DNA of 64,000 bases. Source: Oscheius onirici. Its lineage: Eukaryota; Nematoda; Chromadorea; Rhabditida; Rhabditidae. The stretch lies in contig OW051470.1 in assembly GCA_932521025.1 (NCBI GenBank), forward strand, positions 8,356,501-8,420,500, given 5' to 3'. The position numbers and the translations under genes were made by a program. The notes under the pieces are model-generated. The model searched no databases, was not told the DNA's origin, and saw only the letters and a list, made by a program, of their open reading frames with translations. Positions 43,591-64,000 of the stretch are shown piece after piece. The first letter of the stretch is position 1. Every line of letters starts with the position of its first letter.

Positions 43591-44658
43591 TTAGAAGGGA
43601 AGGAAGCTAAGGATTCCAGTACGGGGAGCAGCAGATGAGCCGGTAGGTAGGGAGGAAGATCTTGGGGCAACACGACCTTGACGAGCAGATCCAGAAGGAG
43701 CGGCTGAAGATCCTAGAACGGGAGCAGCACGACGAATACGGGCAGGCCCAGTAGGAACGGGTGAAGATCCCTCAACTGGGGCCTCTCGACGTTGACGAGC
43801 AGCTACGGTAGATCCTTTTGAGCCAGAAGCAGATCCAGAAGGGGCAACAGAGGCTCCTTGAGCTGCTCTACGTTGACGGGGAGCACCAGTCTCAGGCATA
43901 GGAGAAGAACTATCAACTGGAGCTTCACGACGTTGACGAGGAGCTGAAGAAGATCCTTGAGCAGCAGATCCAGCAGGAGCTGAAGACGATCCTTGGGCTG
44001 GAGCAGCACGACGAAGACGAGGAGCTCCGGTGGAAGGAGGAGGGCTTCCAGGAGATCCAGATGGACGAGGAGAGGATGGTTTGCCAGTAGGACGGGGAGA
44101 TCCAGAAGGCTTGGGAGAAGATCCATCAACTGGAGCCTGGCGACGCTGACGAGCAGCTCCAGTGGTTTCCTCTTGGGCAGATCCGGAAGGAGCAGCAGAA
44201 GATCCCTGGGCAGGAGCAGCACGACGAGCACGGGCAGGTCCAGTAGGAACGGGTGAAGAACCTTCTACTGGGGCCTCACGAGGCTGACGGGCAGCTACGG
44301 TGGATCCTTGAGCAGCTCCGGAAGACACTCCCTGGGCGGCAGCTCTACGTTGACGAGGAGCACCGCTAATAGGAACGGGAGAAGATCCTTCAACCTCGAG
44401 AAGCTGTGCACCAGGAACGGGAGAGGATCTCTCAACTGGAGCAGATCTTCTTTGACGAGAAGCTCCAGTCTCTGGAAGAGGGGAGGATCCATCAACAGGG
44501 GCTTCACGACGTTGACGAGGGGCACCGGTGGTTGGAAGTGGGGAACCAGATGATGCTCCTTCAACTGGAGCCTGACGACGAACACGAGAGGGCAGAGGAG
44601 AGCTTCCCTGGGCTGCTACAGCTGCCACGATGAGGACCGCAAGAGTGAGGCGCATCAT
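43591..44658 (-). CDS. Secreted Pro/Ser-rich protein with R-X-R-R sites (copy B)
   Basis: A single exon of 355 aa, essentially identical to copy A for the first 324 residues. It then lacks the six residues QVTGAA, and the last cleavage site reads RQGR instead of RQRR. It continues past the copy A end with a different tail (SLPTGSSAAPRTGILSFLPF). The signal peptide, eleven R-X-R-R sites and promoter are shared. The different C-terminus and 3' flank show that it is a real second locus rather than a mirror assembly error of the same sequence. Function is unknown, as for copy A. Confidence 0.85.
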   Translation of the reverse strand: MMRLTLAVLIVAAVAAQGSSPLPSRVRRQAPVEGASSGSPLPTTGAPRQRREAPVDGSSPLPETGASRQRRSAPVERSSPVPGAQLLEVEGSSPVPISGAPRQRRAAAQGVSSGAAQGSTVAARQPREAPVEGSSPVPTGPARARRAAPAQGSSAAPSGSAQEETTGAARQRRQAPVDGSSPKPSGSPRPTGKPSSPRPSGSPGSPPPSTGAPRLRRAAPAQGSSSAPAGSAAQGSSSAPRQRREAPVDSSSPMPETGAPRQRRAAQGASVAPSGSASGSKGSTVAARQRREAPVEGSSPVPTGPARIRRAAPVLGSSAAPSGSARQGRVAPRSSSLPTGSSAAPRTGILSFLPF

Positions 44659-44801
44659 TTTCTGAAAAACGATTGGATTGTAAGAGGAAGTGGGTTGAGC
44701 TGGATGGCATTTGTTGGCCGCTGGTCTTCTTTTATAGCCGACTCGTTGTCACAGCCATGTTTCACATCCAGCTAAGTTAACAAGGGGGCGGTTGTTGAAC
44801 T

Positions 44802-46780
44802 GTCTTGTATGTCCTAGGAGGTAGAGGAGGATAGAATGTTTAATGAGGAAAAGACCAAAAAAGTATTTACTTAAGAACACATTAGTTTGGACTCTCAACC
44901 CAATCTCATCCCTTGAAAAAGAGGTCGCCTTCCCGAGAATCGAATCTGCGTCGTCTCAGATACAATTGAATTGGACTAGTATATTTTCTTCACAATCGGG
45001 AACACTTTTTACTGCCTCTTCTCTCTTTAATTTTTGTGTGTCGTTAATTTCTGTGGCATTTGCCCAGCTTCCAGGACAAAAGTTACGGTCAGCCAGCTAG
45101 ACAAACAAGCTAGACAAACAAACGCCATGTTTGACACGCTATAATGAGAACAAAAATATCTTCAATAATAGAAAATATATGATAAATCTTTACTTGCTGG
45201 GTAATTTCGTAATTTTACAAAGCTTTGATTACGACTAGCACAGCGTTTGCACACTTTGCTGCTCATTCTCTTTCTATTTCCAAGTATACCTGAAAGTGAC
45301 ACATTGAAAGAAGTAAAAATAGGTTCATTTTGCAAACAAAAAGAAAATGCTGTGACAAGAAATGAGGAAAATATAAAAAGGAATAAAAACTGAAAAGAAA
45401 CGTGACACGACTTCGCAACTTCACGCAATACCTATTTTTGATCCCATGCGACAATCTTCTTTTCAGTTTTTGAAATTTCCAGTATACTTGGGCGACTCGA
45501 CTCGACTCGAGGCACCCCACGAGTCGACTCGACTCGACTCCGTGTCGAGTCGAGTGGAGCCAAGTAAAACAACTACTGAAAATCCACTTCCTGTTCTCAA
45601 ACCCATCCTCTCATCTCTTTTTCGAAGTCCAAGTGGTCCTAGACTGCCCGAATTCCCACGAGCCGCGATTGCAGCCGTCGGTTCACACTAAATCTCGAAT
45701 TAATGGCACTTCGGAGCCTACCTGGCAGCTCTGCCGCTTGAAAATTCCAGCCCTTCAGAATAAGACATAACCGCCGAGCCGTTCGCCTGCTTAGTCATTT
45801 CGTTCGCCTGCCTCTTCCAGGATGATTGTTTATTTTTCGGAGTTCCCGTGTTCCTTTTTCTCGCCTCATCCTTTCCTTCTCCTCCTAATGAAACAAACTG
45901 ATCAACGTACGGCTCTCCTACATTCATTCTCTGGCCCTTTCTACGAGTCACTCATCCGAGACTCGTGACTAATCTGCTCCTTCCTTCCCTTTTTTTCCTA
46001 GACTGACAGAGATATTAAACCTGATCCCATTCCGGTCGTCAGTCTTAACGAGGTCTTTTTATAAACCAATAGAAGAGACGACTGGGGCCAGATTGGTCAA
46101 AAGTTCTTGATGCTTCCCGGGAAGGGGAGGTTGCCCCCGGCAACGCGTCATCAATGGCTCTCTATTTGGAATCCTATTGCAGACCAAAAATAGATTCAGC
46201 AAGCTAATCACGATGCCCCTTTTGTCTGCGCTTCTTCGCACACATGTTTTTCTAGAAATACTTTTTACCACCGTATAATTTAGGTTTTGGCACATACATA
46301 CTTCAAAAATAGCTCTCTTTCTAACGTTTTTTGCCATTTAACTTTTTAACTCACCTATCCTTTTTCCGCTGTTTCAGCATTTGTATACTACATTCTCCTT
46401 TATTCAAAGACTTCTATGAGCATGCACAATCTCAGAATTTTGTTACAACAATTCAGTTTCTGCCAATCATAACAACTAAATATAACGTGTTTCTTGCAGT
46501 CCAGTACAATAGGCAATTGCCTACACTTTTGGTCAGTCCTTCTTTGGTTTTAGCCAAATTTACTTTTGCGGCTCTGCTATCTAATCTAATCGTTTATTTG
46601 TATCCAATTCTCTACAAACTCTGCAAATTTGTTCCCAGTTCTCCTACAAATCTGCAAATTGTGTTTTAGTCTGCCTTATTTTACCCTCCCTGGAAATTTT
46701 TGTTTCGCTTCTATGACGCTCAAAAGTGAAAAATCACATGTCCTCTCATCCTGTGAAAAAAGTGGTTTCCAGATGCACAG
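44802..46780. other. Intergenic before ptp-1
   Basis: No gene is supported over 2 kb. It contains a (CGACT)n microsatellite at 45491-45556. The right end is a T-rich tract to the acceptor at 46772 and may hold an outron or 5' UTR intron. Confidence 0.5.
45491..45556. repeat. (CGACT)n microsatellite, partly palindromic
   Basis: Repeated CGACT on one side of 'gaggcaccccacgag' and again after it, followed by CGAGT units, so part of the array can pair with itself. Confidence 0.75.
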
Positions 46781-58771
<11,991 letters not shown>

Positions 58772-59197
58772 CGCCGGAATCTCAAAGCAACATTTTTTTC
58801 CACCACGGGCATCTACCAAACTCCTTTCACCTAGTCTTTTTTCTCCCACTCCCAACAAACCAAAGAAAGTAGAGACACGAACAAGCAAGATAGAGAACAA
58901 GTGCAAACTCTGTGATAACACACATCCCTCTGTGTATATAGCCTTCTGCGAATCTGAAAGAACATATTTTTTATATTTTGTCTGTCTGTCTCTGTGTATT
59001 CATTGGGTACTTCGTTTGTCTCAAATAGCCCTGCAATTAGATAAACCAGTATATTTTCTATCATGTTGTTATTCGCGACGATACAAACCAGTAGAGAGGT
59101 AATCAAGATTACAGTGGTTCTAAAAAAATCAAGAACAGCAGCTCAATGGAATACTGCAGGAGTGAAGTATTGAAATCAGTCTTTTAATATTTCCAGA

Positions 59198-60784
59198 ATG
59201 CAGCAAAAATGGTTCCCTGTTATCTTCAGCTACTTTCGTCTTATCACACCCACCAGTTTGCTTGTTGCATCCGCCCATTACTCTTCTTTTTTATACAACA
59301 TGTCCAGCGTAAGTCCTCCATCTCCTACAAAACCCAAGTTCCAGTCATTTTTAAACTCTCTTGACGAAAGAACACGAGAGCTTGTCAGTGGAATACTCAA
59401 CGAGACAACAATCTCCGATAAGGGGAAGGACTTCCATTTGAAGACTGTTCTTTCTTCTGAGGAATACCAAAGCTATTTGAAAGATGTCAGAAAGCAAGAT
59501 CCATCATTTTTGGCCCTGATTAAAGACGACAATACTGCCGAGGTTGTACGCGAATTGTTGAAGGAGACGTGGCTGGACCCAGAGAAGAGAAATGGTTTAC
59601 TGAGGAATGTTATTCGAGATGAGGAAAACTATCAAGAATATTTGAAGGAAATTGAAGGCTTTGATCAGGTAAATTTCCGGTATTTTTAAGTTTTCCTTTT
59701 TAGACGAATAAAGAGTTCTTTCTCAAAGAACTAGACCAAGTGGTACAACGGATGGTCGAGGGAATGCTGGAAAGGAACGAACTCATGAAAGCAGAAATTC
59801 TTGTTCGTAGCTCTGGATCGTCGAGAGCCATCGACTCATTTCAAAGATGGAAAATTTCGAAGAAACTTGAAGAGAAGAGGGCTGAAACTTCACAAAATGC
59901 AGAAGTCCCACTAATTTCTTCTCTACCAACAAAAAGACAAAATATCGTTATTTTGGGAGAGAGACAAGTGGATACTTTATACGTGGTCAGTGCTATTATA
60001 AACTACTTGGAGTCTACTACACCCACTGGAAGAAAAGTCCAAGACACTAGTGACTATTGTGAATGCGATGTGAGTTTTACTGTCTCTGTAAAACCACCTA
60101 GTCTTCAGAACTGGCACAGTTACATCCTCCAGTGTGAACATGAAGGAGAAACGAAAGAAATCTGCCTGATTTCTCTTTACGACGATTTTTTATCTGTTAA
60201 CAAGCATAGCCATTTAGCTGTCTACCTCCAAGAGAAGTTGGTCAGATTTTTCGATCATTCTAGCCTTTCTAGAACAATCCATGGAACAATATTGGCTCTG
60301 GGAATGAACTTAGGAGATTACTCCGTCCCTGAAAGTCTAGTTCATAGCTATAAGGAGCTTTTCAATTCATCTGATCTTTCTGAATGTCTCGCTTTTTTCG
60401 AATCTTCTTTCGCTTTGGAGCAGGAAAAGTTTGCCCATTTTTTGCAGACTTTTGATTCGATTCTTCCAGAACAAATAGACGATTTTGGTTTGTGACCAAT
60501 CAGCTGACAAATTGTCGAGGAATGAGAGTCTGTGAAACCAAGGCCAACAAAAATTATCTGTTTATGAGACGAGATTGGGAACGAGATGCCGAGGAGATGA
60601 TCAGGCTCTTTGAAGAAATGAAGAGGGTCAAGCCACAAGTGACGAAACTTATAAGAAATGTTGGACTTGGCGTAAGAATAAGTGCTTTTGAATAGTGATT
60701 TTTTTGCAGGACTCAGCGCCGGGCCCGTTCTCTGGAGAAATAACGATAACCTACGAAAGACCTTTCACCGTTTTCAAGCAATAA
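59198..60784 (+). CDS. Frameshifted protein with degenerate P-loop-like segment
   Basis: Exons 59198-59668 and 59704 to about 60490, then (after a -1 frame change) to 60671 and 60710-60784, about 515 aa in all. The first 240 residues are charged and helical. Then comes NIVILGERQVDTLYVVSAIINYLE. The spacing and flanks resemble the start of an AIG1-like GTPase (hhhhGExGVGKSThhNAhhNYL), but the GKS/T is replaced, so nucleotide binding is unlikely. I do not recognise the rest. The frame breaks near 60481-60495 (QIDDFG then LVTNQLTNCRG). No intron of plausible size repairs it, so either the gene is decaying or there is a single-base sequence error. The downstream exons keep good splice sites and the frame to the stop. 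A second in-frame Met at 59300 may be the true start. Confidence 0.55.
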
Positions 60785-60785
60785 A
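60780..60785 (+). terminator. AATAAA polyadenylation signal overlapping the stop codon
   Basis: The last codons read CAA-TAA followed by A, so the stop lies inside AATAAA. The same arrangement occurs on the minus strand at 39585-39580. Confidence 0.6.
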
Positions 60786-60902
60786 GTTTTCTTACTTTTT
60801 CCTTTCTCATGAACAACGTTCTTTATCAAATTTCCATCAAACTCCCCGTTATCACAGTTTATTCACCTCTTTACCTAAAACTCTTTCGGGTGAATGGCTG
60901 TC

Positions 60903-62399
60903 CTAGTTGAACATGGCCTTGCGAAGACTGAGACGGGTCTTCTGATGCGGGCTGACTTCGTAGTGGCCGAGAAGGTGCGAAAAGACGAGATGCATGTAGA
61001 CGGTCGTGCAGAGGGCAATGATGTGAGCCTCGGTCATGTCGGCAGTGCCGTCCAAAATCGTCGCAATGATGATTTGGAGATTGGCAGCGGCTACAACTGC
61101 GGCAATCACGAGCGAGACGAGAGCGGAGACGGTGAAGACGCCAGCCAGGCTGGTCAGAGCAATTCCGACCAGGAGAGCTGTGCCGATGCTGCTCGCGACA
61201 AGCTGACGACGGGAGCCGGCCAAATAGGGTCCGAGGAGCTTAAAATACCGTAGTTTGCGAATTAGCAGTGTCTCTAAGTACGTCGCTATGATTTCTCTAA
61301 ATTCATAAAGAGTATCAGTATGAACCGATTGCACGAGCTCGAAAGCTGGTGACTGGGTTGGGCAAGATGACCATCGGTCAACCGCTTGGACATCAAAACT
61401 ATTAAAATTCTATGGTGGCTGTGGCGGACTCTGTGTGTTTGTATGACCGTGGCAATTTTTTCGTGTAGTGGTAAGTTTTCGAATCCGCCCGGAGAATTTT
61501 ACTTTTGCTGTTGTTTTGAGTAGAAAACGATGATAAAATTGTTTTTAACTTTTGAGAACCGAAAAAACATTCACTTTGGCTGCCGCAGGCAGCTGATCAT
61601 CTCTATGCTGCTAGGCATCATGTAAAAGGATAGGCGGAGTAGAAATACGTCGCAAGTTTTCTCCGCATGGGGCAATCAGTTAGAGTGCACGCCGTGGAGC
61701 AAAATTGACAAAAAATAGAATCTTTTCAGCTCATAGGTTTGGCCGAAATCAACGTCTTTTTCACAACTCAAACTTTTCAGTTTTTTTTGCAACAAATTCA
61801 TAGGAGGCAGCGGTTTACTCTCACTTTGCTTTGCAGGGAACCCTCTCGCTGTAAATTTGCTTAAAATCCTCAGTTACTGATCTACACCCAGACTTTTTCG
61901 CTTACCTGGAAGGAGAGTCCGACCATGCCGGGCATGAAGTAGGTAGGCGGTCCGTCCTCCAAGTAGTACTTTCCGTTGTAGGCGCCGCTGCCGATTCCGA
62001 ACACGAAGGCGACGATTGTGAGCAGGACACGGCGATCCATCTTGCTGTAGCACTGGCCAAAGCGCTTGTGAAGCAGGTAGCAGCCGACCGGGAAAACGCC
62101 GTAGACGAGGGCGAAGAGCAGAGAACTGGGCAGGAGACTCAACACGAGGTTCTCGACAGCGTCGACGCCGCCAAGACGAATGCCCAGAGTGAAGCTGGTC
62201 ATGAAGATGGCTCGCCAGAGGTAGCTTCTACAATTGATAAAGATACTCAGTCTCCCAGTCTCTTTCATTATAGACCTTCAAAAACTCACTCGAACATAAA
62301 GTCGAAGGGAAAAGTAGAGGTTAGAGGCCGGCCATCGACGATTTTAGCATGCGTCCTGTGGTAGAAGTCCTCCAGAAGGCCATCCTCTTGTTCAGTCAT
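60903..62399 (-). CDS. Multi-pass membrane protein, unrecognised
   Basis: Three exons: 62399-62290, 62227-61906, 61238-60903; 768 nt, 255 aa. The N-terminal 36 residues are polar. About six hydrophobic stretches follow, for example AIFMTSFTLGI, LVLSLLPSSLLFALVYGVFPV, VLLTIVAFVFGIGSG, GTALLVGIALTSLAGVF and LVSLVIAAVVAAANLQIIIA. A short basic tail (HQKTRLSLRKAMFN) ends it. Even hydrophobic content and consistent phases support a real gene. I cannot place the family; the seven-helix Bax-inhibitor class was considered but no signature is clear. Intron 2 (61239-61905) carries a SINE-like repeat. It is convergent with the gene ending at 60784, 118 bp apart. Confidence 0.75.
61405..61530 (+). mobile_element. 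Possible tRNA-derived SINE-like repeat, copy 2
   Basis: It matches 2700-2845 in order and spacing. 'gtagtggtaag' and 'ttttcgaatccgcccgg' resemble pol III A and B boxes. Located in an intron, as copy 1 is. Confidence 0.45.
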
Positions 62400-63545
62400 T
62401 GTTCGAGTGACTAATTATTTTTGTGGAGGACAGACTTTTATTAAAACTTTTGTTTTGTAACTTTATATAAACTAACAGCTTTTAAAGTTAGAGCAATTAA
62501 GGCACTTTTGTGAGGGACAGTTACAGAGAGTTGGGAAGACTTGTCGCGTCATGGTAGATGTCAGTTTCTGTTCCTCTGCCTTTCTGTCTCTCTCTCTCTG
62601 TCCTTTTGTTCCTCTGTCCTTTTGTTCCTCTGTCCCTCTGTCCCTCAATCTCTCTCTGACTCTCTGTCCTTCTGTCAGTCTATGTTCCTCTGTCCCCCTG
62701 TCCCTCTGTTCCTCAATCTCTGTACTACAAGCAATTTATTCAGTTCCATATAATTCAAGTGTCTGTTTACACACTTTTCAAACTGAACAGAGTGTTCGTG
62801 ACGATCGATCTGGCGTGAATAAGGTTCTTCGCACCTGCACCTGCTGGGTCAGAGCCTCGACACGATCCCCATGGCTATCGTTGATTGACAGGCATTGGCC
62901 AATCTGTACTCTCTGTGTCTCTTACGTGTCCAGGTGACCCCGAGTTCCGCGAGCAGACTCCGCCTTTTTTCCCATTTTTGAACTCCCACCTGTTCCCGAG
63001 AGATGGGATACAGAGAGACATTGTTCTCGCTCTCTCGTGGAAGTGACGACACACGTTTCTATTTTCGCCTTGCAAATTGTCTTTCGTAACGGTTTTCAAT
63101 CACTCCTTGATAGTATCGACTAAACTTCATAAAAATAAGAATACTTGGATTGAAGCCTAAAAACTGGGTTAAAGGGACAGTTTTTCACATTTTTATGATT
63201 TTGTACATCTCTGTGAGTTAACAGTAACCCGACGTGTTTAAAAATGTAAACAGGGCTTCTTTTAAACATTTTTAGAGTTTTTCCGTCCCAAGAAATGTTG
63301 GACGAAAAAGTATTTGTTTTCCAAAATCTCTCAGTGGCCGATCCCATACTCGATTATATATTCCGCTCGTTTTAGAATATTTTGTTATGAGAGTCCTTTT
63401 CAGTTGTTTTTGACCAATTACTTGATATTTTTAACAGTTCAACTAGCATCCAGAATAACTTCTAACCCTCTTCGAGAATTTGCTTTCCCATCTAATTCTC
63501 TGCTCATTAGAACATCTCACCTCAACAGTTCAGTGCAGAGTAAAT
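62400..63545. other. Divergent intergenic region
   Basis: It separates head-to-head genes and includes a simple-sequence block at 62570-62725. No coding exon is supported. Confidence 0.45.
62570..62725. repeat. Degenerate minisatellite, TCTGTCC(C/T)T(C/T)TG units
   Basis: About a dozen imperfect repeats of 'ctctgtcc' and 'ttttgttc', all on a pyrimidine-rich strand. Open frames through it are low-complexity (Leu/Ser/Cys/Phe) and not genes. Confidence 0.8.
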
Positions 63546-64000
63546 ATGGAACATCTCGACCGAGTCACTGTCCAGAAGCTCCTGATGGCCGATCTCCATG
63601 CCCGAGCGAAGCCTTTCCAGGACAAGAAAGAAAAAATACTCTACTGTGAAAACTTTTACAAAACGCTTGGAGTGAACAAGTCGACTGGAAAGATTCCAGT
63701 TCAAATCAGCTCGGCAGTTAGACGTGAGTATACCTTCCCCTTTTGAGAGAATCAGCTGAATTTGCAGACTTCTTCCACAACAACGTGCAGGTGGGTGACC
63801 TCGAAAGGGATGACTGTAACCGGCGGCCATTTTCCCGCGTCTTTCGCAGAACGAATTCTATTGTTTTTTGGGCAGACGAGGGAGCAGGGGGTCGGGGTGA
63901 AAGGAAGAGTACAGAGACAGTGCAGTTGGATGGAAAGAAGAGAGACACAGAAATAGTCTGTCTGGATAGAAAAGGGAAGAGACTGAGGGATAGACAGAGG
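63546..64000 (+). CDS. 5' part of an unrecognised gene cut by the window end
   Basis: Exon 1 63546-63723 encodes MEHLDRVTVQKLLMADLHAR...ENFYKTLGVNKSTGKIPVQISSAVR. Exon 2 63768-63790 adds HFFHNNVQ before a GTGGGT donor. Splice phases agree (1 then 0). The N-terminus looks like an intracellular helical domain without signal peptide. Too little is present to name a family. The sequence from 63791 to the end is intron. Confidence 0.6.

Larger units (their letters stand above)
40106..44801. repeat. Inverted duplication with arms 40106-41271 and 43653-44801
   Basis: The arms are near-identical reverse complements of about 1.15 kb covering promoter, TATA box, acceptor, signal peptide and nearly the whole coding region. 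They differ by an 18-nt indel near the inner end and scattered substitutions. Outside the arms the sequence diverges at once ('catagttca' versus 'gacagttca'). The spacer is 2.4 kb, and the two genes point towards each other. Confidence 0.93.

Noticed and set aside
60488-60503. A 16-bp 'intron' (GTTTGT...TCAG) to repair the frame break
   Set aside because: Too short to splice, and removing it does not restore the downstream frame.
62541-62937. Open frames across the TCTGTCC minisatellite
   Set aside because: Low-complexity repeat translation without start or splice support.

Overview
The window is nuclear DNA from a nematode. The reasons are: two nematode-specific fatty-acid/retinol-binding (FAR) genes, splice acceptors that are almost all of the TTTCAG/TTTTAG type, many introns of 40-100 bp mixed with a few of several kb, and splice acceptors lying 0-5 bases upstream of start codons (a trans-splicing signature). 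I cannot name the species. All exon models below come from reading splice sites and reading-frame phase by eye. For each full-length model the summed exon length is a multiple of three.

Layout, left to right. 0.4-5.0 kb (-): AUP1, whose first intron carries a degraded Merlin-like DNA transposon with a second palindromic element nested in it. 5.35-6.85 kb (-): a two-finger C2H2 protein. 7.9-9.6 kb (+): type II phosphatidylinositol 4-kinase. 9.9-10.7 kb (-): unrecognised small protein. 11.3-13.8 kb (+): CCT6, the chaperonin zeta subunit. 13.8-17.4 kb: no gene, repeats. 17.4-27.6 kb (+): a 22-exon GRAF-type BAR-PH-RhoGAP-SH3 protein with a 3.7 kb intron holding a possible cassette exon and a MITE. 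27.9-30.4 kb (-): oxy-4/CIAO3. 30.6-31.3 kb (-): TRAPPC2L. 31.5-32.2 kb (+): SAP18. 32.8-35.7 kb (+): a TMUB-like membrane protein with a ubiquitin-like domain. 36.2-39.45 kb: two divergent FAR genes. 40.1-44.8 kb: an inverted duplication carrying two near-identical secreted proteins with a dozen R-X-R-R sites. 46.8-58.8 kb (+): the FERM-PDZ tyrosine phosphatase PTPN3/4 (ptp-1). 59.2-60.8 kb (+): a frameshifted protein with a GTPase-like but degenerate P-loop segment. 60.9-62.4 kb (-): a multi-pass membrane protein. 63.5 kb to the end (+): the start of an unrecognised gene.

The conserved genes are housekeeping and signalling genes with no evident common pathway. They are packed tightly between 27 and 36 kb and loosely elsewhere. 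The lineage-specific part is 36-45 kb: divergent FAR genes followed by the inverted pair of RXRR-repeat proteins, all with TATA boxes about 75-95 bp upstream of the acceptor that precedes the ATG. The RXRR pair is the best candidate for an undescribed system: two precursors that a furin-type protease could cut into many short Pro/Ser-rich peptides.

At least three transposable-element families are visible through internal structure or multiple copies: Merlin-like with a nested palindrome, a 250-bp MITE, and a roughly 120-bp palindrome present four times. A possible tRNA-derived SINE is present twice.
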